The notes under the pieces: generated by a model
What the model was told of the DNA's origin: nothing
Database searches by the model: none
Seen by the model: the letters and a program-made list of their open reading frames with translations, nothing else
Assembly (NCBI GenBank): GCA_002492045.1
Contig: DKXC01000013.1
Location: forward strand, 1 to 7,273
Direction: 5' to 3'
DNA length: 7,273 bases
Origin: Micrococcaceae bacterium UBA7136
GTDB taxonomy: Bacteria; Actinomycetota; Actinomycetes; Actinomycetales; Micrococcaceae
Shown here: piece by piece, positions 1 through 5,197 of the stretch
How the letters are laid out: every line of letters begins with the position of its first letter
Numbering within the stretch: position 1 is the stretch's first letter
Program-made: the position numbers and the translations under genes

Positions 1-1
1 G

Positions 2-46
2 ACGCTGCTGCGGGGGCAGAAAATCGTAGTGAAAGTGGGTGTCTAA
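2..46 (+). CDS. Possible C-terminal tail of a plus-strand gene (partial)
   Basis: Reading from base 2 gives 14 codons, TLLRGQKIVVKVGV, and then TAA at 44-46. The alternation of valines and lysines, and the R-G-Q-K-I-V-V pattern, look like the closing beta strand of a real protein. Zinc-binding or quinone oxidoreductases of the MDR superfamily often end in a similar R-G-K-[IV]-V-[VL] string, but 14 residues are too few to name a family. The other plus frame (from base 1) stays open to a TAG at 55-57 but gives a less protein-like string. If real, the gene converges on tcdA with 12 bases between the two stop codons. Confidence 0.35.
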   Translation, partial: TLLRGQKIVVKVGV

Positions 47-58
47 GAGCACGGTAGC

Positions 59-832
59 CTAGTCCTCGGCAGCCCTGGGTTCCCCCAGGGAGGGCGGGAC
101 CGGGAGCTCTTCCATACCGGCCAGCTGGCGGATGACCTTACCGGCCAGCATCTGGCCCATAATGGGCGGCATGTAGCTCATAGAGCCCAGGGTCTGCCCC
201 TTAGTCCTGGCCCCGGCAACCTTCTCCACCTTGAAGGGCAGCTCGGTAGAGAAAAGAACCTCAAGACCGTAAATCTGCCGCTTACGGCACTCAGACCGCA
301 CCACCTTAGACATAGAGCAGTTGTAGGTTCTGCGGATATTGGCGAACTGCAAGAGGGTGGGGTCTAGACGGTTAGCTGCCCCCATAGAGGCCAGCAGGCG
401 GTAGCCCCGTTCGGTGGCCCACTGGTAGATGGCTAGCTTCTGGCTGATGGTGTCGATACAGTCAATGACGTAGTCGGGGCGGGGGAACTTATCCAGGGTG
501 TCAGCCAGATTGTCGGGGGTTAGAAAGACCTGCTGGGCGGTGATGGTGCAGTCGGGTTGAATCTCCCGGATCATCTCTTCCATCACCTGGGCCTTGACCC
601 TACCCAGGGTGGAGGTGAAGGCGATGGCCTGCCGGTTAATATTGCTCTCTTCAACCACATCCCGGTCGAGCACAATCAGGTTCCCGACCCCGCCGCGGGC
701 TAGGGCCTCGGCGCAAGCAGAACCCACCCCGCCCAGGCCCAGGACCATGACGGTGGAGCCCTGGAGTTTTTCTAGGCCCTCATCCTTGAGGAGCAGTTTG
801 AGGCGGGCAAAACGTTCACTTTCAAGACCCAC
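59..832 (-). CDS. tcdA: tRNA threonylcarbamoyladenosine dehydratase (ThiF/E1-like family)
   Basis: TcdA uses ATP to cyclise N6-threonylcarbamoyladenosine (t6A) at position 37 of ANN-decoding tRNAs to ct6A in the cytoplasm. The 257 residues are close to the 268 of E. coli TcdA (CsdL/YgdL). Family marks seen: nucleotide-binding GLGGVG (32-37), acidic D56-x-D58 after the second strand, N64-I-N-R-Q68, G77-R-V-K80, D124-C-I-D127, M150-GAANRLDPT, and F194-S-T-E197. A Cys pair (C172, C182) lies in the region between the last two. The start is GTG (830-832), preceded by AAGGAGG (838-844) five bases upstream, which fixes it. The stop is TAG. It follows the DUF3817 gene in the same direction, but 139 bases with a strong hairpin separate them, so it probably has its own control. 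Other ThiF relatives (MoeB, ThiF) usually lack this C-terminal layout and have a zinc-binding Cys tetrad not seen here. Confidence 0.9.
   Translation of the reverse strand: MGLESERFARLKLLLKDEGLEKLQGSTVMVLGLGGVGSACAEALARGGVGNLIVLDRDVVEESNINRQAIAFTSTLGRVKAQVMEEMIREIQPDCTITAQQVFLTPDNLADTLDKFPRPDYVIDCIDTISQKLAIYQWATERGYRLLASMGAANRLDPTLLQFANIRRTYNCSMSKVVRSECRKRQIYGLEVLFSTELPFKVEKVAGARTKGQTLGSMSYMPPIMGQMLAGKVIRQLAGMEELPVPPSLGEPRAAED
73..90. terminator. Hairpin in the end of tcdA, possible weak terminator
   Basis: CCCTGGG at 73-79 and CCCAGGG at 84-90 form a perfect 7-bp stem with a 4-base loop. It lies inside the last codons of tcdA and 27 bases after the stop of the possible plus-strand gene. There is no T-run on either side, so a canonical intrinsic terminator is not supported. 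It is listed because it is the only strong hairpin between the two convergent gene ends. Confidence 0.2.
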
Positions 833-861
833 GGGGGCCTCCTTCTTTCCTTGTTTGATTC

Positions 862-944
862 GGTCAGTCCACAGTAAAAGCCCCTGGCTTGTGGATACTG
901 ACCCTAGAAGAACATCATAGGGCAGGATTCCACAAGCCAGGGGC
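862..944 (-). terminator. 16-bp stem with T-run, overlapped by an alternative hairpin, upstream of tcdA
   Basis: Bases 880-895 and 929-944 are perfect reverse complements (16 bp, 11 of them G-C). In minus-strand RNA this stem is followed directly by UUUU (879-876), so it can act as an intrinsic terminator for the DUF3817 transcript. The 33-base loop holds a smaller stem, CCCTA (902-906) with TAGGG (918-922). A second pairing competes for the same bases: 862-868 with 897-903 and 869-873 with 890-894, together 12 bp with a 2-base bulge. That second hairpin ends 17 bases before the tcdA ribosome binding site (838-844). Terminator function is well supported by shape; a switch between the two folds is inference. 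Confidence 0.6.
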
Positions 945-971
945 CTTATGAGTAGCAGGCGAGCGCCAGAC

Positions 972-1442
972 CTAGCCCTTGGGCACCGGCGGGCCCAGAA
1001 TCAGCAGGACACTAAAGACCAGGACCAGCCCGGCCAGCAGAAGCAGACTAAAGACCAGAGGACGGCGCAGGAAGGCAGCCAGGGCCTTCTCAGCTAGGCT
1101 GACTGGCTCCTGCCCGCCGGGGGCCAGCCGCCAGTCATCCGCCAGCAGGTCCCGGCGCTTGAGGTAGATTTCAAAGGGGACGGTGGCAAAGGGAACCAGG
1201 GTCAGGGCCAGGCCGGTGGCACCCAGGGGCCCAGACCACTTCTGGTTGATCCAGACCATGACCGTTACGGCCGTGTAACTGAGAAAAATAAAGCCGTGGA
1301 TACCACCGGCCACCGGCACCAGGTTGGTCAGGCCACTAGCCCGCATCACCAGGGCTGTAATGAGACCGGCCCAGGTGACCATTTCGGCGGCGGCAAAGAA
1401 GGAAAAGAGCCTGCGGGGGCCTGGGAGGGAAGAAGCTGCCAT
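972..1442 (-). CDS. DUF3817-family integral membrane protein
   Basis: This 156-residue protein matches the pattern I know for DUF3817, a bacterial membrane family of unknown function. Predicted hydrophobic segments lie at about 12-32, 43-64, 72-92 and 128-150. The first three form the family core, with polar residues inside or next to them: E20 in the first, H49 in the G-G-I-H-G motif and E91 after P-F-A-T-V-P-F. The fourth segment follows a charged loop (95-127) and may be an extra C-terminal helix. ATG (1440-1442) is preceded by GAAAGG (1450-1455) seven bases upstream, supporting the start. The C-terminus is short (PPVPKG). The next gene upstream, glsA, runs in the same direction with a 114-base gap. 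No function is proposed. Confidence 0.75.
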   Translation of the reverse strand: MAASSLPGPRRLFSFFAAAEMVTWAGLITALVMRASGLTNLVPVAGGIHGFIFLSYTAVTVMVWINQKWSGPLGATGLALTLVPFATVPFEIYLKRRDLLADDWRLAPGGQEPVSLAEKALAAFLRRPLVFSLLLLAGLVLVFSVLLILGPPVPKG

Positions 1443-1467
1443 TGGCTGACCTTTCAGAAGGAGGAAA

Positions 1468-1483
1468 GTAAGATACTTCTTAC
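1468..1483 (-). promoter_or_regulatory. Small palindrome over a possible -10 of the DUF3817 gene
   Basis: GTAAGA (1468-1473) and TCTTAC (1478-1483) form a 6-4-6 inverted repeat 26 bases upstream of the ATG. On the minus strand it contains TATCTT (1475-1470), a fair -10 that would start RNA near 1463 and leave a short leader holding the ribosome binding site. No recognisable -35 lies at the right distance. The element could be an operator or chance. Confidence 0.25.
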
Positions 1484-1556
1484 CTACATTAGTGCTCCTA
1501 GCTGGGAATAGGTGGGAGGCTGGCGTCCGTGACCTGGCTCAGGCCCTAGCCCAGAT

Positions 1557-2552
1557 TTAGGCTTCCTGCTCCAGCAGCTGCCGGGCCTGGTCTTCAATAT
1601 CAGCAGGTCCGCAGCCTACCGGCCTGGGGGCCAGCACATGGAAGTTCAGGTCAGCAGCCAGACGGCTAGCGATCTTGACGCCCCGCACACTATGGCCGTG
1701 CTTATCCAGCCTGGGGGAGAAGACCGCCAGGCCAGCTTGGCCCGGTACCGCCCCCAAAATACCGCCGGAGACCCCGCTCTTAGCCGGAATACCCACATCG
1801 GTAAACCAGGAGCCAGCCGCATCGTACATGCCAGAAGCAGCCATGACCGACAGGATCATGCGGGCGTTAGCGGGGGAGAGCAGCCGCTGGCCGGTCACCG
1901 GCTGTACCCCACCTGAGGCTAGGGTGGCGGCCATAGTCGCAATGTCCTTGACCGTCACCAGCAGGGAGCACTGGGCCGTGTAACCGGTCACCACATTGTA
2001 GGGGTCAGCCTCAATAACCCCGAAGTTCTTGAGCATATGGGCAATAGCCATATTGCGGTGGGCAGTCTCAAGCTCAGAAGCATAGACATGGTAGTCCACG
2101 CTCAGCTGCCGTCCGGCCAGGGCCGAGAAGAAGGAGCGGACAGCCTCAACCCGCTCAGCTGAGGAAGCCTTGGGCGAAACGATGAGCTGGTGGATGGCCA
2201 GGGCACCGGCATTAATCATGGGATTCTTAGGCAGGTGGGTGGCCTCGTCTAGGGACAGGTGGTTGAAGGCCTCCCCGGAGGGTTCTAGCCCCACATAGTT
2301 GGCTACCTGCTCTGGGCCTAGTTGCTCAAGGACCGCCCCGTAGGCGAAGGGCTTGGACATGGACTGGATGGTGAAGAGAGCTTGGTCATCACCGGCTGTA
2401 TAGATATCCCCTTCGGTGGTGACCAGGGCCAGGGCCAACTGCTGGGAGTCCACCTGGGCTAGGGCAGGAATATAGTCGGCGTTAGCGCCGCCGTCTTCGG
2501 TGCGGTAGCGTTCAAGAACCTGGGAGAGGTAGGCGGGGATTGCTGAAGTCAT
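1557..2552 (-). CDS. glsA: Glutaminase (serine-dependent beta-lactamase fold)
   Basis: GlsA hydrolyses L-glutamine to L-glutamate and ammonia in the cytoplasm. The catalytic Ser-x-x-Lys is S64-M-S-K67 within F-T-I-Q-S-M-S-K-P-F. Other active-site positions known from E. coli YneH and B. subtilis YbgJ are all recognisable: Y27 (D-Y-I-P-x-L), N114 (P-M-I-N-A-G-A), E160, N167 (H-R-N-M-A), Y191 (G-Y-T-x-Q-C-S), Y243 and V261 (K-S-G-V-S-G-G). At 331 residues it is about 20 longer than E. coli GlsA2, mostly at the C-terminus, and it has no added STAS or ankyrin domain. ATG lies at 2550-2552, with TAGGAT centred seven to twelve bases upstream and no good Shine-Dalgarno, so a leaderless transcript is likely. 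It diverges from the DUF2200 gene. Confidence 0.95.
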   Translation of the reverse strand: MTSAIPAYLSQVLERYRTEDGGANADYIPALAQVDSQQLALALVTTEGDIYTAGDDQALFTIQSMSKPFAYGAVLEQLGPEQVANYVGLEPSGEAFNHLSLDEATHLPKNPMINAGALAIHQLIVSPKASSAERVEAVRSFFSALAGRQLSVDYHVYASELETAHRNMAIAHMLKNFGVIEADPYNVVTGYTAQCSLLVTVKDIATMAATLASGGVQPVTGQRLLSPANARMILSVMAASGMYDAAGSWFTDVGIPAKSGVSGGILGAVPGQAGLAVFSPRLDKHGHSVRGVKIASRLAADLNFHVLAPRPVGCGPADIEDQARQLLEQEA

Positions 2553-2595
2553 GCCCCTATCCTACCGGCTAGTGTGAGCTACTATACTCATTTAC
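2553..2595. promoter_or_regulatory. Compact divergent promoter region, both sides apparently leaderless
   Basis: Only 43 bases separate the glsA and DUF2200 start codons. On the plus strand TATACT (2583-2588) ends seven bases before the ATG at 2596. On the minus strand TAGGAT (2564-2559) ends six bases before the glsA ATG. At the usual -10 to start-site distance, RNA would begin at or next to each start codon. Neither gene has a clear Shine-Dalgarno in the gap. No convincing -35 hexamer was found on either side, and the -35 region of each promoter overlaps or adjoins the -10 of the other, so the two may compete. Confidence 0.55.
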
Positions 2596-2940
2596 ATGAC
2601 TCATAAGATCTTTGACATGCCGGTCGCTGACGTCTGGCCCCACTACCTGGCTAAGGTGGAGCGCAAGGGCCAAGATACTGCCCTGGTAGAGACCGTTACC
2701 TGCTGGCTGACCGGCTACAGCCCCGCCGATTTGGCCCATCACCTAGAGGCGCGGACTTCCTTCCGTGACTTCTTTGCTTCGGCTACCCTTAACCCTGGCG
2801 CGGCCCTGATTACCGGTTCTATCTGCGGTTATAAGGTACAAGAAATCCAAGCCCCCCTCATGCAAAAGATCCGCTACCTAGATAAGCTGGTGGATGAGGT
2901 AGCCAAGGGACGTCCGCTGGAAAAAATCCTGCGCTCCTAA
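2596..2940 (+). CDS. DUF2200 domain protein
   Basis: This 114-residue soluble protein fits the DUF2200 family from end to end. Seen are the N-terminal K-I-F-D-M-P followed by V-W-P-H-Y-L-A-K-V-E-R-K-G, then C-W-L-T-G-Y-S (36-42) and a Phe-rich F-R-D-F-F-A-S-A segment. L-N-P-G with I-T-G-S-I-C-G lies in the middle, and the C-terminal block is P-L-M-Q-K-I-R-Y-L-D-K-L-V-D-E-x-A-K-G with K-I-L-R near the end. Length is typical of the family. The function of the family is not known to me. The ATG is preceded by a TATACT box rather than a ribosome binding site. It is divergent from glsA and convergent with the toxin-antitoxin operon, with no strong terminator in the 62 bases between. Confidence 0.85.
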   Translation: MTHKIFDMPVADVWPHYLAKVERKGQDTALVETVTCWLTGYSPADLAHHLEARTSFRDFFASATLNPGAALITGSICGYKVQEIQAPLMQKIRYLDKLVDEVAKGRPLEKILRS

Positions 2941-3002
2941 TCTCACTCGGGAGTGGCACAAGCTGGGCCGAGGCCCTGTAACTCCTTGAAGGGCATCATG
3001 AT

Positions 3003-3290
3003 TTAAAAGAGGTCATCGTGTGTTCCGGTACGCAGAAAATAGGCATGGGTTTCGCTGGTTCTCCAGATTAAAAGCCAGTCACCGGCGTTTGCCACATGAC
3101 ATTCTTTGGCGCCTGCCCAGTTGCCTTTAAGGCTATGCATTCGGTGGCGACGGCGCAGTTCCTCCATAGAACCCGGTGAATTTTCCAGAATTAGCTCGGT
3201 GACCAATTTTAGCTGTTCAAGATCGATTCGCTTCCTCTGAAGCTTTTTAACATCTCTTGCAAAAGCTGGCGTGTACTCGGGAAGAAGCAC
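3003..3290 (-). CDS. YafQ-family (RelE superfamily) mRNA interferase toxin
   Basis: This 95-residue protein resembles E. coli YafQ (92 aa), a ribosome-dependent endoribonuclease that cuts mRNA in the A site. All YafQ functional residues have counterparts: H52 (H-S-L-K-G-N-W), H65 (C-H-V), D71-W72 (D-W-L-L-I-W), H91 (R-T-G-T-H-D-D-L-F) and terminal F95. It should therefore be active. The start is GTG (3288-3290), two bases after the stop of the antitoxin gene, so the two are probably translationally coupled; AGGA in the antitoxin end may serve as binding site. Base composition is lower in GC than the neighbours (27 of 60 in 3001-3060), suggesting acquisition by transfer. The stop is TAA at 3003-3005. 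Confidence 0.88.
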   Translation of the reverse strand: MLLPEYTPAFARDVKKLQRKRIDLEQLKLVTELILENSPGSMEELRRRHRMHSLKGNWAGAKECHVANAGDWLLIWRTSETHAYFLRTGTHDDLF

Positions 3291-3292
3291 AG

Positions 3293-3562
3293 TTAGATTC
3301 CTAGGTCGTTAAACATGTCCTGGGCATTCTTAAATCTGCTGATACCTTCCTTCTCCATCGCAAGCGAATCAGAAATGGCTTCTTGAGTTTCAGCGTTGGG
3401 CTGGGGGTACTCCAAGGTAAGCGGTATGCGTTGCTCACGCACTACCTGGCGGTAGAAGGCGCGAGTGATGGACGAGAGGTCTAAACCAAAGTCTTCGGCA
3501 ATACGGGCAGCTTCACGCTTGGTCGCTTCGTCAACTCGCACGGTTACAGTCGAGGTCGTCAT
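3293..3562 (-). CDS. RelB/DinJ-family antitoxin
   Basis: This 89-residue protein matches E. coli DinJ (86 aa), the partner of YafQ. The N-terminal part (about 1-50) has the ribbon-helix-helix pattern: strand T-V-T-V-R-V, then K-x-x-A-x-x-I-A-x-x-F-G-L-D-L-S-S-I-T-R-A-F and the R-E-x-R-I-P-L segment. This half should dimerise and bind the operator. The C-terminal part should wrap the toxin and ends in A-Q-D-M-F-N-D-L-G-I, very close to the DinJ tail. ATG (3560-3562) has AAAGGAG eight bases upstream on the minus strand. It is first in a two-gene operon, and a palindrome lies over its likely promoter. The pair could serve in stress response, plasmid-like stabilisation or phage defence; the sequence does not tell which. 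Confidence 0.88.
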   Translation of the reverse strand: MTTSTVTVRVDEATKREAARIAEDFGLDLSSITRAFYRQVVREQRIPLTLEYPQPNAETQEAISDSLAMEKEGISRFKNAQDMFNDLGI

Positions 3563-3582
3563 ACAAATTCACTCCTTTGTTG

Positions 3583-3595
3583 TACACCCAGTGTA
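3583..3595 (-). promoter_or_regulatory. Operator palindrome and -10 of the toxin-antitoxin operon
   Basis: TACAC (3583-3587), CCA, GTGTA (3591-3595) form a 5-3-5 palindrome 20 bases upstream of the antitoxin ATG. On the minus strand it contains TACACT (3595-3590), a good -10, which would start RNA near 3583 and leave a leader of about 20 bases holding the AAAGGAG site. RelB/DinJ antitoxins repress their own operon by binding such palindromes, so this is the likely operator. No clear -35 was found. Confidence 0.5.
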
Positions 3596-3847
3596 TGCCC
3601 TACAAGCCCCTCCGGGAAGCCCTAGTGCCCGGCAAAGACCATATTGCCACCAGGGCCAGCTCTTGCCCCATAGCCGTGAAAGTGGAGAACAGAAGAAAGG
3701 CACTAGCTCTCCTGCTAAGGGGCATTTATTCTGTCAGCCTGTCTAAGACCTGCCTGAACCATACCTTTTCAAAGGCACTGTGGTCCTGGCTCGCTAAAGC
3801 AAACTCACACCATTTCCTGACTTCCTTATTTCCCGGTCTCTTGAGGG
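3596..3847. other. Gene-free stretch between the toxin-antitoxin and Clp-N operons
   Basis: About 250 bases hold no convincing gene. A plus-strand frame is open through most of it (about 3577-3858), but it would start in the antitoxin leader on TTG, has no ribosome binding site and gives a protein without recognisable pattern. The 8-base pair CTAGTGCC and GGCACTAG occurs as a widely spaced inverted repeat near 3623 and 3698, and CCTTT-TC-AAAGG near 3765 can form a small hairpin. No T-run terminator for the Clp-N gene was found. It may be decayed sequence beside a transferred module. Confidence 0.4.
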
Positions 3848-4849
3848 CTAGGCGGTAGCAGCAGCGTGGAGCTGCTCAGCAAGAGTGCTAGCCTGGATAG
3901 TTGTTACCCAGCGGGTGACCGGGCGCAGGGCAAGGCCGAGCGGACGGTGCAGCAAGCGCATAGAAGCGGGCAGGGTTGCCTCGGGGGTGCGGAGCCAGCT
4001 ACTGGTCACCTGAGCAAGAGTCCCTGACTCTTGGGGGAACAAACTAACCTCAATAAGCTGAGTGTTGGACCGTGGCTGCTGGGGAAACCCTAACTCATAG
4101 GCTACCCGGTAGTCGGTCTGGGAGTGGGAAAGCAGGGTTTGGCGGATGCTTTGGGTGAGTGTCTCCTTCTGGACGCGACCAAATTTCTTGACCTGGTCAA
4201 GGTCCGTGCTGTAACCAAGCCAGGCCCCGCCTGTGGGGTCTGGCTCCACTAGGTCTAGAGACGGTACCCAGCGAGTAAGCTGTGTCGGATCCTTGATAAG
4301 GTGCCAGACGCTTTCAGCCGGAGCTGGAATAAAAATCTGCCGGCTTGCTTCTAGCTGCCTGCCGTCTGTCTTGGAGGCCCCAGCTTGCTCCTCGAAGGCT
4401 GAATGGCCCGCTCCCTGGGCACTGAGGGCGAGCGCCTGACGGACCTGCTCTGGACTGACCCCGCAGCGACCAAGCGCTTCTGTGATGAGGCCGGTGGACT
4501 CATCGAGAAGTGCCAGGGCAAGATCCTGCGGGGCGGGGGCCTGCTTGAGGAGCCTCTGAGCCCGGTCAGTGACATCAAAACTGGCCAGATTGGGTAGGGG
4601 CTGGCGTGCAGGCACCTCCTGCATGCCCAGGGTGGCCAGCAGAGATGACTCGAGAGAAGCTAGCGCCTGCTGGGCTTTCTCTTTGGTTACCCCAAGGTTA
4701 CGCAGAGCTGCCCCTGTTGCGCCCGCATCGAGAGTCAGGGCCACGAAAAGGTCCTGGGCGTCGATGAGGGCTGACCCGCGGGCTGCTGCGGCGGTGCGAG
4801 CTGAGGTCAGCAGGGCCAGGTAATCGGCCCAAGGTGAAGCGGTGCTCAT
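3848..4849 (-). CDS. Clp N-terminal repeat / SRPBCC fusion protein
   Basis: This 333-residue protein has two parts. Residues about 10-65 and 93-142 look like the two helical repeats of the Clp N domain, which in ClpC/ClpA recruits substrates and adaptors (L-L-T-S-A-R-T-A-A-A, D-A-Q-D-L-F-V-A-L-T, A-L-R-N-L-G-V-T; then D-R-A-Q-R-L-L, P-Q-D-L-A-L-A-L-L, A-L-G-R-C-G-V-S-P-E-Q-V). After a Gly/Ser/Glu linker (143-165), residues about 166-325 look like SRPBCC (START-like) hydrophobic-ligand binding: S-R-Q-I-F-I-P-A-P-A-E-S-V-W-H-L-I-K-D-P and L-T-R-W-V-P. There is no Walker motif, so it is not an unfoldase. Its ATG lies five bases after the stop of the HTH gene, so the two form an operon. Mycobacterial ClpC2 also has Clp-N repeats without ATPase. 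Role as adaptor, decoy or sensor is inference. Confidence 0.75.
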   Translation of the reverse strand: MSTASPWADYLALLTSARTAAAARGSALIDAQDLFVALTLDAGATGAALRNLGVTKEKAQQALASLESSLLATLGMQEVPARQPLPNLASFDVTDRAQRLLKQAPAPQDLALALLDESTGLITEALGRCGVSPEQVRQALALSAQGAGHSAFEEQAGASKTDGRQLEASRQIFIPAPAESVWHLIKDPTQLTRWVPSLDLVEPDPTGGAWLGYSTDLDQVKKFGRVQKETLTQSIRQTLLSHSQTDYRVAYELGFPQQPRSNTQLIEVSLFPQESGTLAQVTSSWLRTPEATLPASMRLLHRPLGLALRPVTRWVTTIQASTLAEQLHAAATA

Positions 4850-4854
4850 GGTAG

Positions 4855-5103
4855 CTAGGGCGCCTTTCTGCGAGGTAGGGGAATGGAGGGGTCGATGCGT
4901 TTGGCGTATTTCTTATGAACAGCCTGCCTGCTTACTCCTAGACAGTCGGCTATGGCCTGCCAGCTCATGCCGCTGCGCAGGGCTGCTTCGACCTGCTGGT
5001 GTTCAAGGTTGTCGGTTAGTGAGCGCAGGGCGGCTAGAGCCAGTAGGCCCCGCCGGGGGTCTGTGGTGTCTGCTGCCTGCTGGGTTGTTTGGGGGAGCTC
5101 CAT
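4855..5103 (-). CDS. Small helix-turn-helix DNA-binding protein, ClpC2-HTH-like
   Basis: This 82-residue protein has a helical segment (about 17-43, L-L-A-L-A-A-L-R-S-L, L-E-H-Q-Q-V-E-A-A-L) and then a clear helix-turn-helix at 46-69: M-S-W-Q-A-I-A-D-C-L-G-V-S-R-Q-A-V-H-K-K-Y-A-K-R. From memory, the N-terminal part of mycobacterial ClpC2 has a close pattern, S-W-x-x-I-G-x-x-x-G-V-x-K-Q-A-x-Q-K-R-F, just before its Clp-N repeats. Here the two parts are separate neighbouring genes. A basic tail (RRKAP) follows. ATG (5101-5103) has no Shine-Dalgarno; instead a -10-like TAAAGT ends seven bases upstream, so the mRNA is probably leaderless. Palindromic half-sites directly upstream suggest it controls its own operon. 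Confidence 0.75.
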   Translation of the reverse strand: MELPQTTQQAADTTDPRRGLLALAALRSLTDNLEHQQVEAALRSGMSWQAIADCLGVSRQAVHKKYAKRIDPSIPLPRRKAP

Positions 5104-5154
5104 GGTGTCAACTTTAGTTGCTAACTAAAAAAGGTGTCAACCATGGTTGACACC
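5104..5154 (-). promoter_or_regulatory. Promoter and multi-site operator of the HTH/Clp-N operon
   Basis: A perfect 22-bp palindrome spans 5133-5154, each half being GGTGTCAACCA or its complement. The half-site GGTGTCAAC recurs at 5104-5112, touching the ATG. Between them TTTAGTT (5113-5119) and AACTAAA (5123-5129) form a 7-3-7 palindrome. On the minus strand the right palindrome supplies a consensus -35, TTGACA (5140-5135); 18 bases later comes TAAAGT (5116-5111), and the ATG follows after seven bases. A protein bound here would cover -35, spacer and start site. The HTH protein encoded next to it is the natural candidate; this is inference. Confidence 0.65.
5127..5154 (-). terminator. Possible intrinsic terminator of the FMO-like gene, same palindrome
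   Basis: In minus-strand RNA the palindrome at 5133-5154 can fold as a 9-bp stem with a CAUG loop, followed at once by UUUUUU (5132-5127). It lies 43 bases after the stop of the FMO-like gene, where a terminator is expected. The same bases serve as the likely operator and -35 of the next operon, so a dual role is possible. Confidence 0.5.
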
Positions 5155-5197
5155 CTTCGGGGGGTAAGATACAGCCCGGCAACAGGCCAGTAAACCG

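Noticed and set aside
594..920. Plus-strand open frame of 108 codons opposite tcdA
   Set aside because: It is antisense to the nucleotide-binding motif of TcdA, with low-complexity Ser/Arg/Pro content.
880..944. Miniature transposable element with 16-bp terminal inverted repeats
   Set aside because: There is no target-site duplication at the edges and no second copy in the window; position and T-run fit a terminator better.
1492..1560. Plus-strand 22-codon frame (GTG to TAG) between glsA and the DUF3817 gene
   Set aside because: The purine-rich AAGGAGG at 1458-1465 lies about 27 bases away, too far to be its ribosome binding site, and the peptide is not recognisable.
2944..2976. Small hairpins between DUF2200 and the toxin gene as a bidirectional terminator
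   Set aside because: The stems are only 4-5 bp (CACT/AGTG and GGGCC/GGCCC) and no T-run follows on either strand.
3577..3858. Plus-strand open frame of 93 codons across the gene-free stretch
   Set aside because: It starts on TTG inside the antitoxin leader, has no ribosome binding site, resembles no known family and runs into the end of the Clp-N gene.
5147..5175. Plus-strand promoter using TTGACA at 5147-5152
   Set aside because: TAAGAT is only 12 bases away and TACAGC is a poor -10, and no plus-strand gene follows.
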